Assembly (NCBI GenBank): GCA_029783825.1
Contig: JAREIK010011474.1
Coordinates: 1 to 64,000 of the forward strand
Reading direction: 5' to 3'
Origin: Sapria himalayana
Taxonomy: Eukaryota; Streptophyta; Magnoliopsida; Malpighiales; Rafflesiaceae
DNA length: 64,000 nucleotides
Positions 39,969 through 53,000 of the stretch are shown here, piece by piece (within the stretch, counting starts at the first letter, position 1; each line of letters opens with the position of its first letter). The notes beneath the pieces were generated by a model that saw nothing but the letters and a program-made list of their open reading frames with translations, did not search any database and was not told the origin of the DNA. The translations under genes and the position numbers were made by a program.

Positions 39969-42263
39969 CCATTCCAAATTTAGTTGACCAACTATAGTTG
40001 GAAGAATATTTGGATGTTGTGACCCGTTTGAAAATTATAATTGAACCATATTTTTATTAAATTGAATTAATAAAATAAGTAAAAGTGAAATTAAAATTTA
40101 CAAGATTTGTATACTAACCTGATTCATTATCATCAAGGTCTTGAACTAATTCTTCAATTTCAATAGGTTTGTTTGAGCTTCTCAATCAATCTTGTAGACA
40201 TATGAGAACTTCGGCTGTAATAGGTGTTAAAGAACTCCTAAATTTATCTAAAGTTCTTTCCCCATTGCTAAATGTAGATTCGTAGGCCACAATAGATGCT
40301 TGGATAGCAAATACATCCCTTGCTCCATTTGCCAAAGAAGGATACCTAACCTAATTTACCTTCCACCAGTTAAGATGATCAAAATCAATTCTATTTTTTT
40401 CAAGTTTGTCCTCCATGTACCTATCCAACTCTTCCAAAGCTCCAACTTCTTGTTCTTTCTCCAATTCAATAAAAAAAATCATCAACATAAGTATCACTAC
40501 AATCAAAGAAATCATCATTTTTCTTCAACACAATAGAAGAGAAATCATCTTCTTTTGATTCATCTTCATTTAAATCTTTATAATTATCCATCATCTCATT
40601 TAAAGCATTTATAACCTTTTTTACCATATTTTTTAGCCAATTCCTCTTCATAATGCTAAGTGTACTTAACCTTGAGATATTTGAGCTTATATGAAGGATC
40701 CAACACTACTGCTACAAAAATCATAATATTTGTTGACTGAAGAGGACCCCAATAGTTGTTGAATTTATGCCTCATTTTCATACCCATTTCAGACACAATT
40801 GTATCTTTACTATTTTCACAAAGCTCAATTTTTTTTTCAAAATTCGAATAATCTTAGGAAAATAAACACTAGAGGTAGAATATTATGAGCCAGAAAATTT
40901 ACAAATTACCTCATAAAAAGTTTTCAAGAAACGAACCAAAATTTTAGCGTTTGTGCAGTCTCTCGTAGTTGGAATGTTAGAACCAAACTTCTTCAAAAAC
41001 CTTTTGTCTTTGTACTCAAACTTAGCAAATTCTTTTTGATATTTTATATCAGTTTGTAGCATCAAATAAGTTGAATCCCATATTGTAGGACTATCTAATT
41101 GCAATGAAGATCCGTATGTCAAGTTTGCTTATTCAACACATAACTTAAACATATCTAATCTTTTAGGACTGCTCCTCACATATTTCACCACACCTCTAAT
41201 TTTTTGAATAGCACTCTCTACTACTGCAATGCCATCTCTGACAATTAAGTTTAGGATATGAGCACAACATCTCATATGAAAATGCTCACCTCTCAAATGT
41301 ACAACACTATTCTTCACAAGCATTTTTTTCAATTGTTCAATAGCAACATCATTATTTGATACATTGTCAATAGTAATGAACACCAACTTTCTCAAACCCC
41401 ATTCATTCATGCAAAACTCAATAGCATTTTCTAATATTAACTCCAGAATGACTTTTAAATACACAAAAGTTCAAAAGCCTTTTATGCATATTTCATTGAG
41501 AATCAATGAAATGAACAGTCAAACATATATAAGACAAATTTTGAATGCTAGTCCAAGTGTCGGTAGTCAATGAAACTCTACTACCATGAGATGATATGCT
41601 ATCTAATAATTTCTTCTTTTCCTTCACAAACAAAGAAAAACAATCCCTCCGTGTAGAGTGCCAAGATGAAATTTTAAATTGAGGCACACTAACTTCACAA
41701 AACTCCTTAAACTCATCCCTCTCAACAAAACAAAAGGCCAATTCATATTTTATGATCATTTTCACCAAAGCCTTCCTAACTAGTTGTTGATCAAATTGCT
41801 AACAAGTTAATTTGTTATCCTCTAAACTAGTACCTTTAGTGAAACTCAATAAAGATTGCGACTTGTCTTTACCTTTGTGAGCTACTATTAATTCTTTTTT
41901 GTGTTGAAATTTCCTACAAGTCTCTCTCAAGTTTTTTTATGAACTCGAAGTACGTTGATCACTTTTTTCCAAGTATTTATACCTACACCATATACAAGCT
42001 GCCCTACCAGTTTCATTTCCCTCTAAATCAACTAATATCTCATTAGTTTCCCAAACAGCAGACTTATACTTTTTATGAGCTAGAGGTTCAGATGTACCTT
42101 GACTTTCTTTTACAATTGGAATTAAAGAACTTACCACAACAATAGCAGCATTCATGAAAAGATGATGATTGGATTTACCAGTACTTTGATCATTTGAGAT
42201 GTGATCATCTTCAATTTATTGTATTTTTTGTTTACCATTGGATTGTGCCATCTTCATTGCCAT
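39969..42263 (-). pseudogene. hAT transposase pseudogene, copy 2
   Basis: Start ATG at 42,263 lies 581 bp from the element end, as in copy 1. Remnants in order on the minus strand: BED finger with ACIWC (about 42,090-41,910, later His ligand lost, Cys kept in LRETCRKF); VSLTTDTWTS with the first Asp at 41,561; ITIDNVSNN with the second Asp near 41,368; CCAHILNLIV near 41,260; a damaged PTIWDSTY (Arg and Asn lost) near 41,085; and the hATC region about 40,460-40,180 with FDHLNWW intact and the family Glu in YESTFSNGE at 40,281-40,279. Defects shared with copy 1 are TAA at codon 16 and the 8-T frameshift near 40,475. Private defects include TAG after LTC near 41,803, a stop in the BED region near 41,940, a stop before ANLTYGSS near 41,128, loss of the intron acceptor AG (CAAACGGG near 40,025) and TGA changed to TGG at the natural end near 39,970. 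Confidence 0.9.
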
Positions 42264-42689
42264 TAATTAATATGATATGTTAAGCATTAATACATATAAA
42301 TATTTCAAACAAGCAAGCTCTACAAAATTGACTCTAACACATTCAGCCCACTCATTCGGCCCAACCACAACACCACAACCAATACTCAACAAAACTGACT
42401 ATGAAACATAATAATAATAATTAATCACTCAATTCTCGTCAAAATAACAAACAAAAAGGCTAGTGGCATCTGGGACATGGTGGAGGCCACCAGAAGTGCG
42501 ACGGACAAGGGCTGGACATAACTAAACACGGCTGGAATGGCATGAGGTGGCCTGGAACTCATCTGAACAGCAATAGGTGCGTCGGAATTGGATGGGTAGT
42601 AGCGAAATTGGTGGCATCTTCATGTAATATATTTATATATATTCTTGGTTCTAGTATCGGTTTTTTAGGACATGATGGTTCTCGGGATG

Positions 42690-42840
42690 GATATTGCTTA
42701 AGATCCGGAACCGTCCCAAAAGAAAAAATACGTGATAGAATGGGACTGGGAAAAGTCAAAGCCAATGGATTTTTCTTAGTCCTGTTCTTTCGGGACAAGA
42801 CATCTGGTCGGGTCACGGATCTCTGAGTCCCATGAGCACC
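42690..42840. promoter_or_regulatory. hAT copy 2 5' subterminal GGGAC-motif zone
   Basis: CGGGATGG, CCGTCCC, GGGACTGGG, CGGGACAAG and GGTCGGGTC words are clustered next to the terminal repeat, corresponding to 14,863-15,030 of copy 1. ORFs that cross this zone (about 42,542-42,843, both strands) include the terminal repeat and are not genes. Confidence 0.5.
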
Positions 42841-42844
42841 CATG
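42827..42844 (-). repeat. hAT copy 2 terminal inverted repeat (element 5' end)
   Basis: On the minus strand CATGGGTGCTCATGGGAC followed by TCAGAGAT, homologous to 14,853-14,878 of copy 1. Confidence 0.88.
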
Positions 42845-42852
42845 CTAAATAC
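42845..42852 (+). repeat. hAT copy 2 target-site duplication, right
   Basis: CTAAATAC against CTAAATTC on the other side. The adjoining satellite read on the minus strand (TTTAACTTTATATGTATTTAG) matches the copy 1 flank closely, whereas most monomers have AACTGTGTATG here. Confidence 0.85.
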
Positions 42853-45800
42853 ATATAAAGTTAAATCAATAAACTCCTAAACCACGTAATGCCTAAATAC
42901 ATAAACCATTAAACCACTAAATACTACTTAATAATTAATAAATCTATTTTGTATTGCTATTTATTATATTTTTAAATAGTCATTTTAATTATTTATTAGT
43001 GTATTTATTTAGAAATATATATTACAAAATAAATTATGAGTGGGAGAAATATAATTTAAATAATATATTATTTATCTAATAAAAATATAAGCTTATAAAA
43101 GAGTATAAATTTAAAAATTATTATCAAGTAATATAAGTTACTTTAATTTTGAATCAATTTGGGTCTTGTAAATATTTTTTAATTAATATCTATCTTAATA
43201 TTAATAGTTTATAAATTTAAATTTTGATCATTATTATAATATCTATCAATAAAATTATTTATATTAAATTTATATGATATATAATTATTAATATTATTAT
43301 AACAAAATATTGTATTAAAATTTTAAATAATTTAAATATTATTATATTTTCAAATGTTATAACCTATGAAAATGATAAAAAATTATATAAATTTTTTTTG
43401 TTATTTTATTTTTTTAAATAAAACCAATAAACCACTAAAAGTCTAAAAATATAAATCGCTAAACTCTTAACGACTAAACCTCTAAATACTTAAATCATTA
43501 AAGTGGTATACATTAATAATAAATCAAAATCTCAATGTAATTTTTATTCAGTATAATTTTAAATTTTTATTTTAATTATTTATAAATTTATTTTATAGAA
43601 ATATTAATTACAAAATAAATTATTAGTGAGAGAGATCTAATTTAAATTAAACCGATATCCCTAAATAATAAATAATAAATCTCATTTTTTTTCATTATAA
43701 TTTTAAATATTCATTTTAATTATTTATTTGTTTATTTATATATAAATATTAATTACAAAATAAATTGAGTTAGACGAATATATTATATATAAATTATTTT
43801 TCATCAAAAAATTATTGATAAACTTTATTAAAGTAAAAAATTTCAAAACAAAAAATTATTATATAATAATATATTTTACTTTTCTTCTGAATCATTTTAG
43901 GTTTTGTAATTATATTTTAATTGATATCTATCTTATTAATACTAGATTATTAATTTATTTTTTGATCATTATTAGAATATTTATGAATAAAATTGTTTAT
44001 ATTGAATTTATATGAGATATAAATATAATTATTATTATAACTAAATATTGTATTCCCATTTAAAAAAAATTAAAAATTATTTTATTTTTTTAATAAAACC
44101 TATAAACCACTAAATGCATACACAGTTAAATAAGTAAACTCCTAACCCTCATAATGCCTAAATACATAAACCTTTAAACTGCTATATACTACTTAATAAT
44201 TAATAAATTTAATTTTTATTTCTATTTATTATAATTTTAAATATTCATTTTAATTATTTATTAGCTTATTTTTCTAAAAATATTTATTACAAATTAAATT
44301 ATGAGAGCGACATATATATTTTAAATAATTTATTTTGAATCAAAAAAAATATTTGCCTATAAAACAAGTAAAAATTTAAAAATTAAAATTTATAATCTAG
44401 TAATATATTTTACTTTAATTTTGAATCAATTTAGGTTTTTTAAATATATTTTAATTAATATCAATCTTTTTATTAATAGTTTATTAATTTAAATTTTGAT
44501 CATTATTATATTATCCATCAATAAAATTGTTTATATTGAATTGATATGATATATAATTATTAATATTATTATAAATAAATATTGTATTCACATTTCAAAA
44601 AATTTTAAATATTATTATATTTTCAAAGGTTATAACCTGTGAAAATGAGAAAAAATTACAATTATTTTTTGTTATTTTATTGTTTAAATAAAACCTAAAC
44701 CACTAAATTCCTAAAAACATAAATTGCAAAACTCCTAAATGACAAAACCTTTAAATACTTAAACCTTTAAAATGATGCAAAAACTAAAAAAAATTATTAT
44801 TTAGTAATAAATTTTACTTTGATTTTGAATCATTTTAGGGTTTTTAATTATATTTTAATTTATATCAATCATATTAATAATAGTTTATTAATTTATTTTT
44901 TGATAATTGATATAATAATTATAAATAAAATTGTTTTATATTTACTTTTTATTATATATAGTTATAATATTTATTATTACTAAATATTGTATTCATATTT
45001 TTAAAAAAAATTTAAAATTATTATATTTTGAAATGTTATAACCTTTGAAAATTTCAAAAAATATCGAAAATAAATTTTTTGTTATTTCATTGTTTAAATA
45101 AAACCTATAAACCACTAAATGCCTAAATACTTAAATCAATAACTTTTAAATCTTGAAAACTCTAAATAGATAAATTTTTTAAACATGTATATCCTAAATA
45201 ATAAATAATAAATCTCATTTTTATTTTTATTAATTATAATTTTAAATATTCATTTTAATTATTTATTTGTTTATTTTTATATAAATATTAATTACAAGAT
45301 AAATTATGAGTTATACAAATATAATTTATATAAATTATTTTTCAACAAAAAAAATATAGTTAAACTTAATAAAAGAAGAAAAAAATTAAATATAAAAAAA
45401 TATTATATAGTAATATATTTTGCTTTGTTTCTGAATCATTTTAGGTTTTGTAATTATATTTTAATTGATATCTAACTTATTAATAATAGATTATTAATTT
45501 ATTTTTTGATCATTATTAGAATATTTATCAATAAAAAAGTTTATATTGAATTTATATGATATATAAATTTAATAATTATTATAACTAAATATTGTATTCA
45601 CTTTTGAAAAAAGTTTTAAAATTTTCATATTTTCAAAGATTATAACCATTGAACATGTGAAAAAATAAAAAAAATATTTTTTTTGTTATTTCATTGTTTA
45701 AATAAAACCTATAAATCACTACATGCCTAAACACTTAAATCACTAAACTACAAAATCCTGATACCCCTATATAGATAATACTTAAAATGGTATACCCTAA

Positions 45801-47580
45801 AAACATAAATTACTAAAATCCTAAATGAAAAAACCTCTAAATACTTAAACCATTAAACTGGTATATAGTAATAATAAATCATAAATCTCATTTTAACTTT
45901 TATTCAGTATAATTTTAAATTTTTATTTTAATTATTTATCAATTTTTTTTATAGAAATATTAATTACAAATTAAATTATTAGTGAGACTGGTATAAATTA
46001 AATAATTTAAATTATTAGTGAGCCTGATCTAATTTAAATTAAAATAGTATCTCTAAATAATAAATAATAAATCTCATTTTTTTCATTATAATTTTAAATA
46101 TTCATTTTAATTATTTATTTGTTTATTTATATATTAATATTAATTACAAAATAAATTGAGCTAGACAAAAATAATTTATATAAATTATTTTTCATCAAAA
46201 AATTTTAGATAAACTTTTTAAAAGAAACAAAATTTTCAAAACAAAAAATTATTATATTGTAATATATTTTGCTTTGCTTCAGAATTTCCTTAAGTTTTGT
46301 AATTATATTTTAATTAATATCTATCTTATTAATAATAAATTATTAATTTATTTTTTGATCATTATTAGAATATTTATCAATAAAATTGTTAATATTGAAT
46401 TGACATGATATATAATTATAAAGATTATTATAATTAAAAATTATATTTACATTTAAAAATAATTTAAAAATTATTATATTTTTAAAGGTTATCATCTTTG
46501 AAAATGAGATAAAATCACAAAAATAAATTTTTTGTTATTTTTTTGTTTATATAAAACCTATAAACTACTAAATGCCTAAATGCTTAAATCATTAAACTCC
46601 TAAACCCCAAAACCCAAAATCCTTAAATACTTAAACATTTAAACCATCTTTAAAGGTTTAAGTATTTATAAATAATATCTATCAATAAATAATAGTTTAT
46701 TAACTGATTTTTTGATCATTATTATATTTATATTTATATTTAGTTTATTAATATCTATCAATAAAATTGTTTATTTTTAATTCACATGATATATAATTAT
46801 TAAGTTTATTATAACTAAATATTGTATTCACATTTGAAAAAAAATTAAAAATTATTATATTTATAAATGTTATAACCTTCAAAATTGATAAAAAATTTGA
46901 AAAATAATTTTTTTGTTATTTCATTATTTAAATACAACATATAAACTACTAAATGCCTAAACACTTAAATCACTAAACTCATAAACTCATAAATACTTAA
47001 CCCATTAAAGCGGTATACCCTAAATAATTAATCATAAATCTCATTTTTATTTGTATTAATTATAATTTTAATATTGATTTTAATTATTTATTTGTTTATT
47101 TTTATAGAAATATTAATTTCAAAATAAAATTATGAATGAGACGAATATAATTTAAATAACTTATCTTCATCAAAAAAATTTATAAGCTTATAAAAAGAGT
47201 CAAAATTTTAAAAATAAAAAATTATTATATAGTAATATATTTTACTTTGATTTTGAATCTTTTTAGGTTTTGCGAATATATTTTAATTAATATATATCTT
47301 ATTAATAATAGTTTATTAATCTATTTTATGATCAGTATTATAATATCGATCAATAAAATTATTTATTTTTAATTTACAATATATTTAATTTGTATGATTA
47401 TTATAATTAAATATTGTATTAAAATTTCAAAAAAAATTAAAAATTATAATATTTTCAATGGTTATAACCTTGAAAATGAGAAAAAATCATAAATATAATT
47501 TTTTTTGTTATTTAATTATATAAATAAAACCTATAAACCACAAAATACCTAAATACTTAAATTACTAAACTTCTAAACCC
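42845..47580 (-). repeat. A+T-rich satellite array, B orientation, between hAT copy 2 and the large insert
   Basis: Palindrome cores near 43,356, 44,085 (half lost), 44,630, 45,036, 45,640, 46,487, 46,869 and 47,459. Spacing is irregular (729, 545, 406, 604, 847, 382 and 590), showing several deletions and joins; one lies near 44,770, where the octamer block passes abruptly into AATGATGCAAAAAC. The part next to copy 2 pairs with 13.6-14.85 kb, and the part next to the insert (46.6-47.58 kb) pairs inverted with 31.02-32.0 kb. The point where one partner gives way to the other lies somewhere in 44-46 kb. No gene is seen. Confidence 0.88.
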
Positions 47581-48488
47581 TGATACTGTTGCACCACACA
47601 CACATAGCGAATGACCACAAACACACGTGGACATATTCTTGTCCATTTTGGTGTAGCATTTGGAGGGGCCAGCAAGTCCTAGAAGCAGCCAGAAGTATGG
47701 GCCACCAGCTTGTCGAGGGCCCCACTAGCATGCCGGGATGATAACATTCAGAAAACTGACAAGACCGAACATAGTGGTGTGGAGTAAACCGAGGAGTAGC
47801 TAGGAGTGGATCCCACTAGCCCTATAAGGCTGCATAGAGGGCCACCCAACCATCGCCCAATAGGAGTAGCGGGTATTCCATGATTAATTGGGGAGCCAGC
47901 AAAATCCGAAGCATCACCAAACAGTGCCAGTAAGCAATGGAGTCCAGACCATCCACATGGGAGCGAAAGATTCAAACTTGTAGTTTATGTTTGTAGTCTT
48001 ATTTGTATTTTAGAAATTTTATGCACAATGTACTTATAGAGACATATCATGAATTACTCACACACACAATCTTGTCTGTTCTCTATGTAGCAAGCAATGA
48101 GAGCAACTGGACCCATGAGTATCTTTAAGTGGGGCCCACTATGCATTTTGTAAATACACATTAAGCGATGCTACACTCCCGGGAGCAGAAGACCCATCTT
48201 TATAGAATTTTGTAATTTTACTTGTATTCTAGCTTGGTTGTACGCATAGATAATTAGACTATGCGATGGACCTCATCACACATGCACACCGATGCATGCA
48301 TATTTTTTGATATTGTGTCAGTGCAACATACAGCCACTTCTTGGAGATCGAGGAGGAACCATTCTAACCAAGAGATAATCTTTTGAGGATCATTGGAGCA
48401 AAAGAATGTGGAATTAGAGGTGAGAATGAATTGTCAAAGTGCCATAGATATGGACTTTTTGGATTTATGGGTATTAAGTTTTACATGT

Positions 48489-49734
48489 ATTCCATTGCAT
48501 AGCGATGACATAGGCAAAAGATTGATGATGCATGTCACTCACATGCACAATCTTATATTTGCATAGTTTTAATATGGTTCATCATTCAGGTTCCTCCAAA
48601 AGGCTAGGACAAATCCAAATGGAAAGGACGTAGTGCACATAATGACTCAATGCCAACTCTGAAGTCCGTGAATGCCAGGTGATTTTAGTTGTATTCTTAC
48701 GCTTTGAATTATTAGGCATTATGTTTTTTTATGTATTTTCTGCATAGAATCATTAAGGTGCATAGGATTTGGTGGGCTGGCCTAAATTAGTCAGCTTTTT
48801 ATTATCATGTAATTTGTGCGCCTAAATGATAAATAAAGTGTGTATTTTCAAAAAAAACAAAAAAAACATAAACCCTAAACTTTAAATCCTAAACTTTAAA
48901 CCATAAACTATAACCCTAACCCATAAACCCTAGATCCTAAATCTCATGTTTTGCACTTTTATAATCAAATGACTAAGTGTTAAATTTAAATTTAAATTCA
49001 TAACTTTTAGCAATGTCATAGATTTATCTTTTTGTATATGTTACAGAAAGTCATGACTCAAGGGGTGAGTTATGGATTCAGTCTTTTTCTTGCTTTAGAT
49101 TATTGTTGCATTAGAAATGGTCATGATTGTATATTTTGTTTCTAGAACACAAAATCATATCGATGAGAAAATGCCATAACTTGTGTCTCTCTGTTGAACA
49201 TATTGTTATGGCACTAAGAATTATCATGAATACATATTTAATCACTATAATACTGGTTCACAGAATTGGATATGACCATAGCTTGTACATTTTATCTTTA
49301 TATTTCAAAGTCATTGCACTAGGAATGATTGTAACTTTGGACATTCCTCAAGAGCAAAAGTCATGACCCTAGAAATAGTTAAAGCTCGAGTAATACTCTT
49401 TATAAATTTCTATAGCTAAAATTCTTGGGATTGGAAATATCACTATGGCTTTTTCATTTGATTTGTGACCTCAAGTGTCAATATGCAAGACTAATATTGT
49501 GAGCAATGATTAAAACCTTTTCTACAATTGTATATGATTCATTTGCACCTTTTTGGGTATTGTGAGCTTGTATACATAACTCATTTAATATAAAAAGAAA
49601 TAAATGATACTTTACATATCCATTAGGATATAATAAGGGGCCGTAGACATGCCAATAAAATATATTTTTTGATTCTTGATTGAAAGAGAGCCCATACTTC
49701 TTGCCCTTCTCAAGCTGCCCTGGGGCTAGTTTGT
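48489..49734 (+). repeat. Direct partner of the 34.55-35.80 kb fragment
   Basis: Collinear and nearly gap-free with 34,550-35,799, roughly 90% identical by eye. Includes the A-rich tract, the telomere-like block, the GGAATGATCAT-like series and the closing GAGCCCATACTTCTTGCC word. A 79-codon ORF at 49,127-49,366 corresponds to the 71-codon ORF of the partner; amino-acid-changing differences predominate, arguing against coding. Confidence 0.85.
48868..48943 (+). repeat. Degenerate plant-telomere-like block, second copy
   Basis: ATAAACCCTAAAC then 7-bp steps ending ATAAACCCTAGATCC, homologous to 34,935-35,012. It contains CCCTAAA and CCCTAAC units. Confidence 0.75.
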
Positions 49735-50048
49735 TATAATAGGCGATAAGGTCGTTATTTTTTTAGAGGTGAACTATGTTTTAAAAAAATTTCTGAGTGT
49801 GTGCATGAGAGATATTTTAGAAGAAATTACATAATCAATATAAATAGCATCCTCAACAACTAGCTATTTCAACATATAGGGGTACATCTTTGGTTTAGTC
49901 TGTTAGCGTACATGAGTCAAATACCTTTGATAGCCCAGTGATTCAACATCAAATATGATGAGACATAATAGAGATAAAGTAAAAGCTCTTATTATTTTGG
50001 GTAGAGCTTTTGCAATCATTCTAGAGTTGAGAGAGGAACAAAATAAAT

Positions 50049-53000
50049 TATTTTAATTATTCAGTATAATTTAAATTTTTATTTTATTTATTTATCAGTT
50101 TATTTGTATAGAAATATTAATTACAAAATAAATTATTAGTGAGACCGATCTAATTTAAATTTTACTGGTATATCCTAAATAATATAGAATAAATCTCATT
50201 TTTTTTCTTTTTAATTTTAAATATTCAAATTTAATTATTTATTTGTTTATTTTTATATAAATATTAATTACAAAATAAATTATGAGTTACACAAATATAA
50301 TTTATATAAATTATTTTTTATCAAAATAATAGAGATAAACTTTTTAATAGAAAAAAAAATTTTCAAAATAAAAAATTATTATATAATAACATATTTCCCT
50401 TTGCTTTTATTTCATTTTAGGTTTTGGAAATATATTTTAATTGATATCTATCTTATTAATAATAGATTATTAAGTTATTTTTTCATCATTATTACAATAT
50501 TTATCAAAAAAATGTTTATATTGAATTTATATGATATATAAATATAATGATTATTATAACTAAATATTGTATTCACTTTTGAAAAAAAAAATTAAAATTA
50601 TCAAATTTTCAAAGGTTTTAACCTTTGAAAATGTGAAAAAATAAAAAAAATAAATTTCTTGTTATTTCATTTTTTATATAAAAACTATAGATCATTAAAT
50701 GCTTACTTACTTAAATCATTAAGCTCATAAATCCCGAAACCCCTAAATACATAAACCTTTTAACAGCTATATATTACTTAATAAATAATAAATCTCATTT
50801 TTATTTCTATTTATTATAATTTTAAATATTAATTTTAATTATTTATAGTTTAATATTTTAGAAAAATTAATTACAAAATAAATTTCGTGTGAGACAAATA
50901 TTATTTAAATAATTTATTTTAAAAAAAATATATAAGCTTATAAAAAGAAGGAAAATTTTAAAAATTAAATATTATTATTTAGTAATATATTTTGATTTGA
51001 TTTTGAATCATTTTGTGTTATTTAAATATATTTTTATTTATATTAATATTATTAATAGTAGTTTATTAATTTAATTTTTGATTATTATTATAATATCTAT
51101 CATTAAAATTATTTATATTGAATTTATATAATAGATAATTAGTAAGATATATATAATTATACATGGTATTCACATTTCAAAAAATTTTAAAAAATTATTT
51201 AATTTTCAAAGATTATAACCTTTGAAAATTAATAAAAATCAAATATAAAATTTTAAATTTTTATTATAGAAATAAAACCTATAGCACTAAATGCCTAAAA
51301 ACATAAATTGCTAAACTCTTAAACAACAAAACACCGAAATAATCAAACCATTAAATAGGTATACCATATAAAATAAATCATATATCTAATTTTAATTTGT
51401 ATTCATTATAATTTTAAATATTCATTTTAATTATTTATTAGTTTATTTTTTATAGAAATATCAATCACAAAATAAATAATTAGTGAGACAAATATAATTT
51501 TAATAATTTATTTTTAATCAAAAAAAAATAAGCTTATATAAAGAAGTAACAATTAAAAAAAATTATTATTTAGTAATTTATTTTAATTTGATTTTGAATC
51601 ATTATATATAGGTTTTGTAATTATATTTTAATTGCGATCAATCTTATTAATAATAGTTTATTAATTTATTATTTGATAATTTTTATAATATCGAACAATA
51701 AAATTACTTATATTCAATTATAATGTCTTATAATTATTAAGTTATTAGAACTAAATTTTATATTTACATTTTAAAAAAATTTAAAATTATTATTTTTTTC
51801 AAATGTTACAAACTTCAAAAATTAAAAAAAATCAAAAAATTAAATTTTTTGTTTTTTCATCCTTAAAAAAACTATAAATCACTCAAGGTCTAAACAATTA
51901 AATCTCTAGACTCCTAAACCCCAAAACCCCCTAAATACTTAAACCATTAAACCTATATAACCTAAATAATAAATCATAAATCTCATTTTTATCTGTATTC
52001 AGTATAATTTTAAATATTCATTTTAATTATTTTTTAGTTTATTTTTATAGAAATATTAATTACAAAATAAATAATTAGTGAGAGAAATATAATTTAAATA
52101 AATTATTTTTTATGAAAAAAAAAGATTATAAAAATAAACAAAATTTCAAAATTTTAAAATTTTATTTAGTAATATAATTTACTTTGATTTTGAATTATTT
52201 TGGGTTCTGCATATATATTTTAATTAATATCTATCTTATTAATAATAGTTTATTAATTTATTTTTTAATTATTTTTATAATATATTTTAATCCATTTTTT
52301 TATATTGAATCTACAACAAATGTAATTATTAAGATTATTATAAACAAGTATTGTATTCATATTTTAGAACTATTAAAAAATTATTATATTTTTAAAGGTG
52401 ATAACCTTTGAAAATCACGAAAATTCATATAAATAAATTTTTTGTTATTTCATTGATTAAATAAAACCTATAAACACGAAAATGTGTAAACATATAAATC
52501 AATAAACTCCTTAACCCCAAAACAACAAAAAACTTAAACAATTAAATAGTTATACCCTAAATAATAAATCATAAATCTCATTTTATTACTATTCATTATA
52601 ATTTTAAATATACATTTTAATTATTTATTAGTTTAATTTTATAGAAATATAAATTAAAAATTAAATTATTAGTGAGACTAAAAATAATTTAAATAATTTA
52701 TTTTTCATCAAAAAATATGTAGCCTTATAAATGGATATAAAAATTTAAAATTAATATTTAGTTAAATTTTCACTTTGATTTGAGTCATTTTAGGTTTTGC
52801 AAATATATTTTAAACAATATTTATCTTATTAATAATTGTTTATTTCTTTTTTATGATCATTATTATAATAAATATCAATAAAATAGTTTATATTGAAATT
52901 ATATTATATATAATTATTATGATTATTATAACTTCATATTGTATTCACTTTTCAAAAAAAATTTAAAAATTATTATATTTTCAAAGGTTATAACCTTCAA

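Larger units (their letters stand above)
39150..42844 (-). mobile_element. hAT-superfamily DNA transposon, copy 2, both ends present (3,695 bp)
   Basis: Bounded by terminal inverted repeats TAGGGGTGCTCATGGGAC (39,150-39,167) and, read inward from the other end, CATGGGTGCTCATGGGAC (42,827-42,844), matching at 16 of 18 positions. It is flanked by an 8-bp target duplication. GGGAC-rich subterminal zones lie inside both ends. The transposase pseudogene reads on the minus strand from 42,263. Compared with copy 1 it keeps the last ~390 bp and both ends. Identity to copy 1 is roughly 85-90% by eye. It supplies the reference for the family in this window and could still be recognised in trans by a related transposase, which is inference. 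Confidence 0.93.
47581..50048 (-). mobile_element. Unidentified 2.47 kb non-satellite insert, right (longer) copy
   Basis: Begins TGATACTGTTGCACC and ends AGAGAGGAACAAAATAAATT within the B satellite. Parts: 47,581-48,060 and 49,926-50,048 match the 30.4 kb copy inverted; 48,489-49,734 matches the 34.55 kb fragment directly; 48,061-48,488 and 49,735-49,925 are found only here. It has features of ordinary plant intergenic DNA (GTGGGGCCCAC near 48,132, a short CA run near 47,595) and the telomere-like block at 48,868-48,943. No transposase, reverse transcriptase, LTR pair, terminal inverted repeat or clear target duplication was found. It may be a non-autonomous element or filler of genomic DNA. 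Confidence 0.7.

Noticed and set aside
42542..42843. 94-codon ORFs on both strands at the end of hAT copy 2, and those near 14,871-15,071 and 39,149-39,523
   Set aside because: They lie in the terminal and subterminal non-coding zones of the transposon and include the inverted repeats and GGGAC motifs.
47581..50048. Considered as a Helitron, LTR element or CACTA element
   Set aside because: No CTRR end with hairpin, no TG…CA paired LTRs, no CACTA ends, no clear target duplication and no coding remnant were seen.
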